A stretch of DNA of 64,000 nucleotides from Macrobrachium rosenbergii (Eukaryota > Arthropoda > Malacostraca > Decapoda > Palaemonidae), in assembly GCF_040412425.1 (NCBI RefSeq), contig NC_089792.1, positions 20,424,789 to 20,488,788 of the forward strand, given 5' to 3'. The notes beneath the pieces are model-generated. The model searched no databases and was not told the origin of the DNA. It saw nothing but the letters and a program-made list of their open reading frames with translations. Each line of letters starts with the position of its first letter. Position 1 is the stretch's first letter. Position numbers and translations under genes: made by a program. Below are positions 1 to 16,969 of the stretch, in pieces.

Positions 1-691
1 AAAGATTTTTCAAGACTAACGATATTATTTTACTGTCTTAGTATAAACTATTAAATTTTAAAAGGCATTCCCGTCCTGACACATTTGCTTCCGAGTTACT
101 CTTTCAGGTAGGCACAACGTTAAGTTGACTTACATCTCCGTTAGAGACAAGTTATTTAAGTTTATTTTTCCTTTCGTTAAGTTCTTCTCTGCCAATCATT
201 TGTCTCGACGAAACGTGTATGTGCCTTCTGTCAAACTAGAAGAATAATGTTAACTCAGCTTCAAGTAGTCGTGCAAAGTGCTATCCATCATCAATGAAAC
301 AGGAATTAAAAGACAGAGAGTTAATTGTTTTCTCGGCAGCAGAGATGCATAAGAAAACTTAAGGTCAATGAGTCAGCACTGCATCGGGGGAGAGGCGGCA
401 AAACCAGTCCCAGTATCAGGTTCCTGTCTTAACACAAAACGAAGGGACCCATTTCGCACCCACCCTGCAATAAGGAAATCTCGAACAGGCGAGAGTAAAG
501 GGGTTAGTTATGAACGCATTAGGAGTCTGGGAGAGGATAGAGACACTTGGTCGAACGAGTATGAGAAAAAGGCATTAGATTAGTATAGCAAGTAGGGAAT
601 AGAGAGAAAATTGAGTACGGAATTGATGAGTAGGCGTGCGCTTGCCCTTCCATTTTGCAGATATTAAACCCTCCCAGCCTTTTGCAAATAT

Positions 692-693
<2 letters not shown>
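1..693. other. Unassigned sequence
   Basis: No recognisable gene or repeat. A 71-codon open frame at 368-583 has no familiar motif and no splice context, so I do not call it coding. Confidence 0.5.

Positions 694-731
<38 letters not shown>
694..731. repeat. (TC)n microsatellite
   Basis: Uninterrupted TC dinucleotide run. Confidence 0.97.
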
Positions 732-733
<2 letters not shown>

Positions 734-1579
734 ACACACTCAAGCCATATAATCGTTGATCTTGTTTTAAACCAACAAACTTTTTCCCCATCAGTTCTTT
801 TCGCTACCTGACTCACTTTCATTTATCAAAGTACTACCAGGTATATTATAATTCGTAATGGTGCTCACATGTAATACTTAACGAAACCTCTGCCACCTTT
901 CTTATAGAAGGGAAAAATGATTTTTGTTGCCCAATCATTGGAACCTTTCCAGCTTCAAGGAATTAACTAAATCCTTTATAGCGACTAAATTACAATTAAG
1001 GGGATAGGTTATGATTATTTCACATGGAACAGTTGTTTGGCCCGTTAAAAGATGCATTGACAGATTATTTAAGAAAATTTTGTGTAATGACCCTTTTCTT
1101 TGAATTTTTTAAATTAATTATTTTGAAATTTCATAAGTTTTTAATTCAATTTCTTTAAGTTTTTGTGTAATTTTTATTCATTTTAGAATATGTTATATGG
1201 TCATACTATCTTTGATTTAGAATTTCAGTCATAAGGATATTAAATGAAAAATTATTTTAAAATTATTAAACTATCAGTTTCAACTGTAAATTAACATCAG
1301 ACTAACGAAAAATACTTAATAATGCCGCAGTTGAAGTCACAAAATGAAAATGTAGAATATCCTTGGGAATGGGTGAGACCCATATATTACTGTACCCTTT
1401 AAATCGGTTAAAGGACCGAGGAATGCCCAATATTCCAGAACTTCGTATGGCTGGCGTCGTTCACATATTCAACTTTACAAAAATGAAGAAAACTTTATTT
1501 TGCAGACCATATTTCAATATTCAAAATTTATTTCTACGTATTTTCAGCTGCCAAGCCACTCTCCATTCACATTTCCACA
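732..1579. other. Unassigned AT-rich sequence
   Basis: AT-rich DNA with many stops in all frames; nothing recognised. Confidence 0.5.
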
Positions 1580-1877
1580 AGATAGATAGATAAATAGAAT
1601 ATAGAATTTAGGCCAAAGGCGAAGCTCTTGGAATTATGAGGTTATTCAGCGCAGAAACAGAAATTGACACTAAAAAGGCCTGAAAGGTGAAACAGGAGGA
1701 GAACCTCGCAGTTGCACTATGAATCTAATGTTAGGAGAGGGTAAGAAGGAAGAAAGAGAATATGAACCGGGGTTCAGTAAAAGGAATGAAAGGGGTTGCA
1801 GCTAGGGGCCGAAGGGACGCTGCAAAGAACCTTTAGTGATGGATACAGTGCACCGCATGAGGTGACGTCGCTACCCT
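1580..1877 (-). mobile_element. Decapod SINE-like element, near full length, minus strand
   Basis: Read on the minus strand this shows the whole element: a head ending in a short palindrome-like stretch (GCACCTCATGCGGTGCAC), a middle with GCAGCGTCCCTTCGGCCCC, a pyrimidine-rich body, the GCGCTGAATAACCTC block, GCCTAAATTCTATATTC, and a TATC/TATT tail at the low-coordinate end. It matches the copy at 58783-59098 in order over its length. There is no coding capacity. I recognise the 3' part as abundant in decapod genomes. Whether the head derives from a tRNA is not clear. No clean target-site duplication was found. Confidence 0.8.
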
Positions 1878-2746
1878 TTCTACGGGGACATTTCTATAAG
1901 ACTTTCTATTCTAATTAACTCCAAGAACTCCTACCTAATAACAATAGCATCTCTTCATCTGTCACAGATCTGTGCTTTTATGTCAACTAGAATAAACCAT
2001 CCCTTCAAATATGTGTATTATATCCCTATATTATGTAAATATGTTTTCAGTGTGAGTTCTGGTGATATTCCTCGTAGTCTTCGTATGCTTATCTTATTCT
2101 TCTCCAGAACTTGCCATAGTTTCAAAAGGATTGAAGTTATGAAATACAAAAGGATTATGATGACTTAGGAGACTCCAAACTTCGTCCTAGAGTACTGTAC
2201 GCCTCCTAGCAGTAGAGCAGTAAATAAGTAAATAAATACATATGTTTTTTGGCAGCAGCATCACTAGATAAATTACCCTTTTTTCTTTCACGATCCGAAA
2301 GTTGAAGTCCTGTACCTAGAGGATAAATGATTTACAGTTGTCCAGCAGTTTAATTATATCAATTGTTTGCTTTTGCAACATTGATAGACTACGCCCGATA
2401 GTCAAATCATGGTTACTTCTTCCACCCCTTCTCTCCATCATTACTGTTTCCTTAAATGGCCGTGCACCGGTACGACACCTGTTGGCTTGAGCCAGACAGC
2501 ATGGGGTATCGCCGTACTTTACATCACAACACGACTCTGATCTCGTTGCAAATGAAATGAAGACATTTAGTTGTATCTGAACTCATTGAATCGTTTCGGA
2601 TCAGTTTCTTGAAGGAAGAGTTTATGAGGACCCCGATGATGCAAGGCTAATGGACGTTCACTATTTCATTTTCTTTTTTCTTTTAAGTTTCTTTATCATC
2701 ACTTTTAATCTGGTTTCTCTGTTTAGACACACACGTATGTATGTAT

Positions 2747-2749
<3 letters not shown>
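1878..2749. other. Unassigned sequence
   Basis: Mixed-composition DNA; nothing recognised on either strand. Confidence 0.45.

Positions 2750-2831
<82 letters not shown>
2750..2831. repeat. (AT)n microsatellite
   Basis: About 80 bp of perfect AT repeat preceded by a short (GTAT)n run. The tyrosine/isoleucine frames across it are artefacts. Confidence 0.98.
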
Positions 2832-2835
<4 letters not shown>

Positions 2836-3660
2836 ATTGCTGTCTCGACAGTCTTCCATATGACCATCCTTATTCATGGTGTTAGTAGTGCAAGTCCTTT
2901 ACATGGAACTAAACAAACTTCTTCCAAAACATGTACTTAAATATCAGAGTTTTCCTATTATCTTTTCGTTAGTCTTATCTATCGGAGAGTGCATGCACAC
3001 TAACACACTAACACGTCATTGTGTTTAATTACGTAATTGTTTATAAAGTCCAAGCTCCCAACCCTCCTCCTCTCGCTTTCCAAGTATTTATTTGTTGGTC
3101 GAACATTGAATCAGCTTCCTTTCGTATCAAGTCTGATATTTTTTTTTATCCTTTTCGTTGTAAAAATATGTAAGTTAATAATGAGCCTGCTTTTTATTAT
3201 GATCAGGCATAAATGTCTCTGCCCTCGCTGCGTTTTAAAGTGCTAAGGCTCGCGCACCCCTACTATAATGTCATTAGTTTATGATGGTGTCAATGGCATT
3301 GTTTCCATCGACTGCCATTTCCTATTTTCCAGACCCAAATGTCATTATCCTATTTCACGATGGATGTTAAATATGCGTTTAACCAATTACCTTTCCCTGT
3401 GCTCTTCTTATGATTAAGAGGGTTTAGTATATTATACAACCTTAACAGGAAGCAATTTAATGATATATCTTTGGTGCCCTGCACGCACACCTGGTACGAG
3501 TTCCATCTACCAAGCAATAATTCTGGGTTATTGGACATGAAGGCAAGGTTAGGATGTAGGGGTTATGGCCATTAAATTAATTGAAAGGATCGCCAGCGTT
3601 ATTTAGTTTTAAATTAAGTAATGCATGATGTGTGTTTGTATTGATAAGTAAACATAAACA
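2832..3660. other. Unassigned sequence
   Basis: No recognisable gene or repeat family. Confidence 0.45.
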
Positions 3661-3750
3661 CACAACTTATATGTGTATATATTATGTATATATATTATAT
3701 ATACACATATAAATACACACACACATATTTATATCTATTTAATGTGTGTG
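3661..3750. repeat. Degenerate (AT)n/(CA)n/(GT)n tract
   Basis: Interrupted runs of TATA, ACAC and GTGT; an eroded compound microsatellite immediately upstream of a LINE relic. Confidence 0.8.
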
Positions 3751-3799
3751 TACCTGTGGAAATGCCCCATTTAACAAAAAAGAAAGATAGTGATATTAC

Positions 3800-4650
3800 T
3801 CTGCCTTAACGCTAGATCTGAAGCGGATGTATCAGAAGAATTCGAGGCAAATGTTTGTGTCCATCAAAGATCAGCTCTTAGCCATTTGTCGTTTATTATT
3901 GTACCAAGGAGATGACTGTGTTAACTGAAGATGTTACGGAAGAGGTGGCAGAAATGTTCAGAAAGTTTTAAGAATGGAATCGAGAGGGGAAGAAAAAAAA
4001 AATGAATACAAACAAAACAAACCTTCTGGTGACAGATAAAGAAGCAAGGGAGAAATTTGATCAGGAAAGTGACCCCGTGGTGTCTGTGGATATATGTGGT
4101 GTGGAGGTGAACTCTGCACTGTGTACCAAATGTAACATGTAGTGTCACAAGAGGTGCTTAGAATGATTGAAAATGCATTTAATCAAAGGTTTTTGTGGTG
4201 CCCTAAATGCATTACCGTAACAAATGAGGCATAGATGGAAGTAGAGAATCCTGCAGTAATAGATGGCCAGGTCTTAGGAGTAAAGTATTTCTGGCATTTT
4301 GAGGACACACCGGACTGTGATTGAGGAATTAAGAGAGCAGTAAGAAAAAGATTAGCTGTAGCATGGATAGTATGCTCCATTATACTCAGTCCATTTTATT
4401 CTCAGGGTGTTTGACCATGTGGAAAGAATAGGTTAGTGAAAGGAATACGTATTGCAGAAGTGTTGGGAGGAAATAGGAAAGACCAAAGTGCTGGATGGAA
4501 GGAGCGGAATTGGTGCTTGAATGGAAGGGCCTTAACATCTATTAGAGTATAGGCAAGATATAAATGAATTTTAGAATGTGTAGAGGGGTTCGATGTGCTG
4601 CTAATGAACGTCTTTGTAGATGAATAAAATGCTATGGACGTTTTTTGCAC
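3800..4650 (+). pseudogene. LINE relic: reverse transcriptase C-terminal half
   Basis: Three plus frames carry in-order pieces of a non-LTR retrotransposon polyprotein. VSEEFEANVCVHQ (about 3826-3870) corresponds to the RT segment that normally precedes the 'QG..LSPLLF' motif. A cysteine-rich insert follows, with ICGVEVNSALCTKCNM (about 4088), CHKRCL, and WCPKCIT (about 4196). Near 4408 is VFDHVERI, the conserved element close to the end of such ORF2 proteins. The polymerase core is missing and many stops and frameshifts break the frame, so it is an old 5'-truncated copy. The cysteine cluster inside the RT is typical of a LINE group common in marine invertebrates. Open frames on the opposite strand here are shadows. 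A long (AT)n array follows about 100 bp downstream. Clade name is uncertain. Confidence 0.7.
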
Positions 4651-4753
4651 AGACGACTCATCCGTTAACGTGCAGGTAATGTATGAAGGTAGCAGTGACT
4701 GTTCTCTTGTTTTTTCTCGATAACCACTCTTTATCAGATGATGGCTTGATGCT

Positions 4754-6644
<1,891 letters not shown>

Positions 6645-6851
6645 TAAAGAGATACATACATACAAGTATTAAGCTACAAATGTCATTTAATATCCAAGTC
6701 GCTCTACCTTGGAAATAATATATGTATCTATATGTATACCGAAGGGGAATTACAATTGATAGGTGGTTCGTCATCTTACAGACTTGAACCGTCGAACATG
6801 AGAACCAGCGACGTTTAATGATGCGCCTCAAACCATCCGGCTATCAAGAGG

Positions 6852-7039
<188 letters not shown>

Positions 7040-7205
7040 CTATCAAGAGAGGTATAAGTTGATACAGACTCTGCTGTACAGATCCACATCAAGTGCAGGT
7101 GTTTGTACTTAGCGTCACCATCAACCCACCTCCACCATGGTAGCTGATTTATACACAAGCAGTAATCTACAAACGTCGTTTAATATCCACCTCGCCCTAC
7201 CTCCG

Positions 7206-7208
<3 letters not shown>

Positions 7209-7265
<57 letters not shown>
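7209..7265. repeat. (AT)n microsatellite
   Basis: Pure AT run inside copy B of the composite repeat. Confidence 0.97.
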
Positions 7266-7267
<2 letters not shown>

Positions 7268-7743
7268 GGATGAGAGCCAACGACGTTCAGTGACGTATAT
7301 AAATATTATCAAAAGAGGTATTGATACCGATTCTATACAAAGCCCCGTCAAGCAGGTATTTGTGCTTATTGTCGGCATCCACCCACCACCTATACCATGA
7401 TATCTGATTGGTGTTTTTAAATGATTATTATTTAACTTGACTTCTGCATCTGTTTGGGTCCAAAACTTGAAATCAGTTTTCGATCTGTGAACTTGATTTT
7501 GCATGGTTACTCAATCCCGGTTGCAATACAACCTTACATGATCAGTAGGTCAGCAGTGACCTCTAGTGACCCTACAGTGACCTCTCCCTGTATCTCAGAA
7601 TATGTATGAAACTCTTCGGATTTTTCATACCTTCATTGACTCGTCAGGGTATAACATTCAATTTTTTCTAGTTACAATCATGAATCGGTTACAATTTCTG
7701 TCAACACTGAAAAGTATAAAATAGAAAAAATACAAAAAAAAAA

Positions 7744-8041
7744 ATTAAAATATGCTTTTATTATAATGCACTAAAAAGTACAAAATAATTTTGTGAGACA
7801 CACCAGGATTTTCGTACAATTAATCATGTCTACAAAAATAAAAGCGTGGGCGCCAAACATGGAAGGAAATGCTACAAGAAAAGTTATATATATTTTTTTT
7901 ATTTACCGTAGCATTTCATTCCATGTTTGGCGACCATGCTTCTATTTTTGTAGACATGATTAATTGTACGAAAATCCTGGTGTGTCTCAAAAAAATTTTT
8001 TTGTACTTTTTAGTGCATTTTAAGAAAAATATGTTTTAACA
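7744..8041. mobile_element. Palindromic (fold-back / MITE-like) element
   Basis: The left arm (about 7744-7875) is the inverted complement of the right arm (about 7912-8041). Matched landmarks are AATGCACTAAAAAGTAC against GTACTTTTTAGTGCATT, CAATTAATCATGTCTAC against GTAGACATGATTAATTG, and CCAAACATGGAA against TTCCATGTTTGG. The spacer of roughly 36 bp is AT-rich. There is no coding capacity. Arms are strong over the inner 110 bp and weaker outside. Superfamily is unknown because no terminal motif or target duplication is clear. Confidence 0.85.
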
Positions 8042-10137
8042 TTTTTTAAACATTTTTTGTTATGAAAGGGAATCGTTCAATGAATTCGTTTTTACGCTTC
8101 TAGGTAAACCATAAAAAAAATGACAATGGCTTAATTTCTCAAACTGCAGCGTCCTTGCCAAAGGCCTGAAAGTGCAGTGTTTAATCTGGGTCCGAAAAAT
8201 GAGAAGGGAAGAGCTAACTACACTTTTATTAATGAATCTGATGAGACAGGCTCAACGGCGAAATGCAGAAGCCATGCGACGGGTAATCTAACATTCTCTG
8301 GAAAAGTGTAGAGAAAAAGATTGTAGCGTATTCTTTATGGAAACAGTCATTGTAACCAGAAATCCAGTGTATTCCGTAGCTTGGTAGTCAAAGAAAAGGA
8401 ACAGTCAGGGTACCAAATAATCCTTTGGATTGTTGATCAACAAAATTGATATGAGAATTCGTGGCTCAACGGGTGTTACTGAGCGACGGATTCACCCTCA
8501 GCCCTGCAGAACAGTAGCTGAAATAGTATAGTTAATTCCGTCAAAACCGGAGTCTTGAATCTTGTTTGGACGTGTGTGTTAGAGACAGAATTAGTGTACG
8601 GAATTTTTAGAGGGATAAAAGTCACAAAAAACTATAAATACATATCTTCAAACATATTTGCTGTAAGCCTTTATGGAAAAACACTACAGTTTTGATATTT
8701 GTACGACGGCCAGCGACAATGTAATTTGACATTCTTCCGAAATAGGCGGTCGAGGGGCTGGGGGAGGGGGGGTCGAATAGTTGAAGGTAGAGAAAAGACG
8801 CAGAGCAATAATATTTCATATCTCCTAGACTCGTATAGTAGGAAGATCAAAGGAGTCTTTGATGTTTTGATGTCTGAATGGTGTTCAAAGATACACCGAG
8901 TGTCTAATTTTCGAAATAGAATTTTTAAAAATAATATTTTGAATACTGGTGAAAAGTGTTCACAGATAAATTTAGACTCTGAAAGTGAAATTGATGATGT
9001 ATGACAAAATTGCTTTCAAATTTGTATAGAGGGTTCTTGTAATCAGAAGATGCCCTAAAAATCATATGAAATTTTTGGAAATTTCGAAAAATGTTTTGAT
9101 ATGATGCTAATGAAAGTAATGTATCGTAGTTTCATAACCTTTATTGGTGTAACTTATTGAATATAACTTGTCAATTTTCGCCATCGCGTAAGGGCATGCG
9201 TAAATTGTGTTGTCATTGCTTTCAAGTGAAGGATTGTTAGATAAAAAGTGCCTCAACTGTTGCTTATTTTATACATTTTTTTTTTTTCCTTTACAAAATT
9301 TTTACCTACAAAATTTTTACCTACAAAATTTTTACCATTATTCTGTGATTTTTTCCGTATGACTTTTTTCTCTGGTTTCCTATTTCAACTTTTTATGTTC
9401 GGATGCTTGTGAGAAGTTTTGGTTTTCTCCGTATGGTTATGATACTCACATGCTCTTTATGTAGTTCCATCTCAAGTTCCACTTTTGATTTTCCTGTACG
9501 AGGTGATAACTGTTTGATGATGAATCTAAAGTATGGTCAGTATTATATGCTTTGTGCCCGTATGTTGGATTATTTTAGATGATTTTTTTTTTATCCATGA
9601 GCTATTTATTTCCTTTTCTAGCATTCTTAGAGTAGCACGCACTCTGTGAAGGAACATGAACCAGCTAAATACATGTTTCTATTAACAAAACGAAAAATGA
9701 ACAATAGGAAATTTGATAGTATACGAGTAACTCGTATACCCGAGTCTAAGTAATGTCGTGTCCCTCATTAAGTATCTTTTTTTAACTCCTCTTCAGTTGT
9801 GTTTTTTTTTTGGTCTTATGTTTCCCAGTGGATGAAAGGTTTTTAGGAACACGTGATGCACGAGCGCACACACACTAACATCTAACGGCACGTTTGAACC
9901 ACACGTGAATAGGGAAGCCAAAATAAACTAAGTACTGGAGCTGACACAGTGCTGCACTATTAGCGAAGCCACATGTTCTGAGTTATCTTGAAACCATGCA
10001 TATCTGTTTTCTTTACAACATGGCTTATTATTGAGAGTACTTGTAAAGTTACTCACTTTCCTGATTTACTGAAATGGTCCTAATCTACCCTTGGTTATCT
10101 GAGTGTATTTGTAATTCGATTTGCGTTAAATATACTG

Positions 10138-10140
<3 letters not shown>
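8042..10140. other. Unassigned sequence
   Basis: No recognised gene. A 101-codon frame at 8699-9004 has no family motif. Small features inside: a 15-bp triplication at 9292-9336 and a perfect 10-bp-arm palindrome at 9719-9739 (GTATACGAGT A ACTCGTATAC). Confidence 0.45.
9292..9336. repeat. 15-bp tandem repeat, three copies
   Basis: TACAAAATTTTTACC occurs three times head to tail with no differences. Confidence 0.95.
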
Positions 10141-10142
<2 letters not shown>

Positions 10143-10231
<89 letters not shown>

Positions 10232-10291
10232 TCTCTGTGTGTTTTCTGTGTGTGTGTGTGTTTGTGTGTGTGAGAGAGAGCGAGAGAGAGA
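10143..10291. repeat. Compound (AT)n-(GT)n-(GA)n microsatellite
   Basis: AT run to 10227, interrupted GT run, then a GA run. Confidence 0.97.
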
Positions 10292-10329
10292 TGTAGTGTA
10301 GAAATCGGACCCCAGATTCTTCAGATGCA

Positions 10330-11880
10330 GAATGCAAACCTCATCATTAGCTTCATCGACTCTAGCGCCGCGTTACGCAACGGGGCTCTGCGAAATTCTG
10401 CCACGCATGTCTTTCCTGTACTTTATCTTCCAAAAATCCCCTCTCATTGCCAGCTCCTGTTCTCATAGTTTTCATCTGAGTAATTTTGGGTCTTCGAATT
10501 TTCTTGGTGCCTCAGGAAACCAGCTTAGGTTATCATATCATTCTACCAAGAATCGTGCAAAAGACCCGTCTGAGCCATCTCCATCTCTGTTCTTTATCGC
10601 ATCTAGAATCGAAACCTCAATTTCCCTTATGTATCTTTCTGACTCTAACCTTTCATCTGACTCCTAATTTTCTTCATAAATTTTCATTCTCAAATTTATC
10701 AAATATTTTGAATATAGTACCATGATTCATGTCCGTATAGTAATACACATTGATTTATAATACTGATAATTACATAAATAAGTATGGACAGAATTGAGAT
10801 ACCTCTTTAGCTATGAAAAGAAGAACGGACATTTCATATTTTTTTTTCAATCTTAGCTTAAACACAAAGGACCTGTTCCTCTAGCAAAATGATGTGTAAT
10901 TTCAGTCTATTTGATTCCAAAATATATTATTAAGCCTGCCAATTGTATGATTTGCATTTTTCAGTCGTCCACTAAATTCCTGCCCTGGAGAACCTGTACT
11001 GGATACCTTTCTTCCTAAATATATGAACGATTTAACCACTTTGATCCTATGACTGTCTAATATTATTCCGTCCCTTTGTGCGTACTCTGTCCTCGTTCCT
11101 TCAGCTTTTCTTACATTTATTTTGAATCCCGTCTCACTATTTATATGGTGCATTCTTTTAAGAAGTTTTGTAAACCTTGTGGAATTTTGCTTATGAAGAA
11201 AGTATCGTCTGCATGTTCAAAGTTTGTCAAGCTTCTAATCTAAATCCTTTTGCCTATCTCTGGCCACTATTTTCGTTATAACATTCCTTTATGGCGCACC
11301 AATGTTTATTTCAAATTCACTTGGCAAGGCACCGCGCAAATTAAATTTGCATCTACTTCATTCATGTCAATAGATAATGATGAATTCTATTATATAAGGT
11401 TTGTAAGTCTTGTGGTGTTTTGCTGATTAAGACAGCATCAGCTGCATATTCTAAATTTGTCAATTTTTTATTATAAGATCCTAAGAAGGGCATATAACAA
11501 GGGTGAAATAACATTCCCTTTTTAGTACCTCATTATTTACTGCAAATATATTTGGAAAGACCCCATCACCTTTAACTTTGCATTTACTTCGTTCATGGTT
11601 GATTTCAGTTAACTTTACATATTTAACAGGAATGCCACAGTTTTGTAAGACCTTCCATAATGCTGGTGTACAGGCGCTATCAAATGCCTTCCCTTTATCA
11701 ACAAAAGCCATCAGAAGGGAATTTTTAAATTCCATACACTGTTGCATAATATGATTTAACAATATTTCATCGAGTATCTGCTACTGTTTGTAAAATCAGT
11801 TGTTGTCAGTTTCTTTCTCCACCCTGTTGAGAATACAGTAAGTCTGCTGAATAGGTGGAATACCTCTGTAGCTACCGCAT
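10330..11880 (-). pseudogene. LINE relic: reverse transcriptase to C-terminus
   Basis: On the minus strand, RT landmarks appear in the expected order from high to low coordinates. A weak palm-upstream segment lies near 11880-11800. DKGKAFDSA followed by ALWKVL (near 11700) matches the block holding the first catalytic Asp of RT. GFKINVRKAEGTRTE and FIYLGRKVSSTGS (11150-11020) match the thumb-side 'YLG' region. A basic stretch KKIRRPKITQMKT then a short tail (about 10540-10340) match the usual ORF2 end ('GRPK.TW... W..L...C..R'). The block expected to hold the YADD box is disrupted, and the reading frame breaks repeatedly. The likely activity of the ancestor was target-primed reverse transcription. 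This copy is inactive. Open frames on the plus strand (10332-10725) are antisense shadows. Clade not assigned with confidence. Confidence 0.75.
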
Positions 11881-13988
<2,108 letters not shown>

Positions 13989-14095
13989 ACAAGGAACAGA
14001 ATCAACACTTTTTGAAAGGTACGTAGCGTGATCTAGCGATCTCACTTCAGGAAAAAGACGTGAAAAGATTCGACCCATGATAACACTCACATTTT

Positions 14096-14102
<7 letters not shown>

Positions 14103-14126
<24 letters not shown>

Positions 14127-14155
14127 GCTCTCTCTCTCTCTCTCTCTCTCCTCTC
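14103..14155. repeat. (CT)n microsatellite
   Basis: CT run with a single G interruption. Confidence 0.97.
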
Positions 14156-15136
14156 ACCGAGTATCGACTCTCTCTCATCATTTACCAAAGCTCACCCACC
14201 CTAACCTCACTCATTTCTCAAAGCAATTAAATGGACTATTTAAAGAAACACAATCGTTTCTACAAAAATAGGTTTATTATTCAAATAACCCAACAAGAAA
14301 TGAATAAAACAAAGCAAAGATTAAAATGCATAATAAATGAATTATCGAGTCAGATAACTAAACTCTAAACTGCAAAACACTTCTGATTAAAGAAGTCTCA
14401 TTATGGCTAATAGCCTGGAAATCCCCAAAATCACACATACTCCCAAATCAATAACTAAAGTCATGTAAAAAAAAACAGTCTACCACATAAAGAGATTGAC
14501 ATTGCAAATGACTTGCATGTCCTTTTTCTCAAACTCCCAAGTCCACAGACATCTGTCGAAAGAATTAAACATGATAGAAAACTCCCAAAAATATATGAAA
14601 TGCAAAACACAATAATGGAAAGTGTAAATGCATAGCCAAGATATGGCAAACGTAACATGACAAAATAATAATATAAAAGAGGTATGAATATTCATATTAA
14701 ATCTCCCACACCAGTTCAAAAGTTCACAATGATCAGAAAGTCATGGTAAAAATCACAAGTTAAAAAATCCTCCCATAAAAACAGAGATTTGAAACTCTAC
14801 CTTATCTGCCGATTTTCAAAGCCTGGACCCACTCCAAAGCTATGGCTGGACAACTGCAGTTCTATCACGTTAATGAACGATCAAACTCACTTTTAGGGCA
14901 GATTTTGGCATAATCTAGATCAAAGTAACGCACGTACTCACGAATATACATAACGCTTGGAAGATCACCTGACCCCCAATATTGCTGAGCTTCTCGCGCA
15001 GATAGCTGAGGAATCAAACTATTTGCTGAATACAAAGATTTTACATCAAGTCTCTCGCCCTAGTTCGCTCTGACTCCAAACCTTCCACGATAACATTTTA
15101 AAGCATTGAAGCTATGAAATCCATATATGTGTCCTT

Positions 15137-15139
<3 letters not shown>
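14156..15139. other. Unassigned sequence
   Basis: A-rich on the plus strand; nothing recognised. Confidence 0.45.

Positions 15140-15199
<60 letters not shown>
15140..15199. repeat. (AT)n microsatellite
   Basis: Pure AT repeat of about 60 bp. Confidence 0.97.
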
Positions 15200-15204
<5 letters not shown>

Positions 15205-15438
15205 CTGTATATGCTTACACTGACATCACTGTGGATTTTTTCCACCGTTTTATTAACTTGTGATTAAGAGATTTTATAGAAAAATAATAATTAATATGGC
15301 GAAACGAAACCCTGTAATCAAATACATGTATTCAATATAGGTTACAGAAATAAATTTTAAAACTTTACGAATCATAGGGAATAAATTATATCTGTGTACT
15401 TCCCTTAGTCTTGATAATAATATAAACGTCACTCATAA

Positions 15439-15770
15439 AGTATTACAGGATAAATTACTACTATGGCACAGCACTTGAAATTCTACACTAGATAGGAAAG
15501 CAATCACTTTCACATGAATAATTGCTTTACTGCCAATAAAAGCTTTTGGTTCTATCATTAATTTTTAAGTGATTCCAGCAGCTTCACAATAAGTAAAATG
15601 CCACTTCTAAAGTGATGTAGTATTTATTACTACTGTATAAAAGTACTTGGAAGTTATACACTAGATAGATATACCACACTTTGACAAGTATAATTACTCT
15701 ACTACCAATATGAATTTTTCATTGAAACCATAGTTTTAAGGTATATATATCAGCAATTTGTGGTGATGTA
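15439..15770. repeat. Diverged tandem duplication, unit about 172 bp
   Basis: The block starting TTACTACTATGG at 15455 is repeated from 15626 (TTACTACTGTAT). Both continue with GTACTTGGAA or similar, a TACACTAGATAG match, an AATTACT..ACTACCAAT-type match, and end near CAGCA. Copies are clearly diverged, so the duplication is old. Confidence 0.7.
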
Positions 15771-16969
15771 ATGGAAACATACAACGCCGAAGAGGAAAAC
15801 AGGACTGCAAATTGAATATCATAAAACTTTATTAGACCCAGGAGTATTTTACAATCTGTTATTGAATTTATGGTGAGTTTTGAAAAATAATGGACAGTTT
15901 TTGAGATTTTTTTGTATTGGATTTGTATGGGGTGGCCGATAATTTCTAAGCGTTATCCGCTGTTATTCACCCATCAGCATTACCATCATCATATTTAGAA
16001 TTATTTAAAATTTGGTATGGTAACTGGTATCATCCTGCCCTTGTATTTCGGTTAACGTGGAAATAGGGAGTAACATTCCTTTCAAGTTTAGGTATGCTAA
16101 TGCTAGTAGATTTAATGCTCCCATAAATAACCATGGTCCTTTGCCTTGATTTGCTCTTTGTTTAGTTTCAATGATTTCAGTTTTAGTATTTTTATGGTCT
16201 GTTTGTCATGTACCATGTGCATGTGTACACACTGTGACCAGCAACAGCAAGAATAGTTATGGTGATGCTCTAACCATGCTACTGTTTTACCCATCCCCAG
16301 AGATGAACGCGAGAAGGGAGGGAAATCGTAAATAGGTTGGTGTTCCTTGGACGTAATATAATTTCCTGGAAGAGTAATGTGATTTGTTTTAAACACATGT
16401 AACTTTCCCTCTAATGCCGACTTTTTTCGGTTAAATATGGCTCTGTAACATCCTCTTACTTGACACTCCTGAAAGTTTTTTATTTTTACTTTATATTATA
16501 GTCGCTGTATCAGGTTCTTTTTGTCTTGTACTGGTGATTAGTGTAAAGTAATTAATATTTGGTGTGTGAACTAATTTGTATTAAACGTTATGTTATAGTG
16601 CATGTGTTTTTACAGAAAAAAATGTGTTCTTTGTTCAAAGTTACTTGCCCTGAGATGCTTTTGTTTATCAGGAGTAGCCAAGTGGTTATTCGTGTGCTTT
16701 TATGCTGTCTGTAAATATTGACAAAAGGTTTACGGCTTCTTGATTTTACATATTTCTATGTAGTTTCTGTAATTTTCTCACTAATGTTTCTACCTGAGGT
16801 ATGACCTGAAAAAATTTTGATCCTTTCTGCACACTATAAATGCTCATTATGAAAAGTCAAACTTATTTGTTATGATCCAGTTTACTTGTTGACCAGCAAA
16901 TTGGTTTAAATATAACATCTTTCATTATAGAAAAAAACAGGGGCTTTTAAAACATACTAAACCAATTTA
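15771..16969. other. Unassigned sequence
   Basis: T-rich DNA, no gene recognised. A 94-codon minus-strand frame at 16112-16396 has no known motif. Confidence 0.45.

Noticed and set aside
3921..4650. Three minus-strand frames of 65-82 codons
   Set aside because: Antisense shadows of the plus-strand LINE relic; their peptides match no family.
10332..10725. Plus-strand frames of 111 and 79 codons
   Set aside because: Opposite strand of the LINE C-terminal relic, whose minus-strand peptides make sense.
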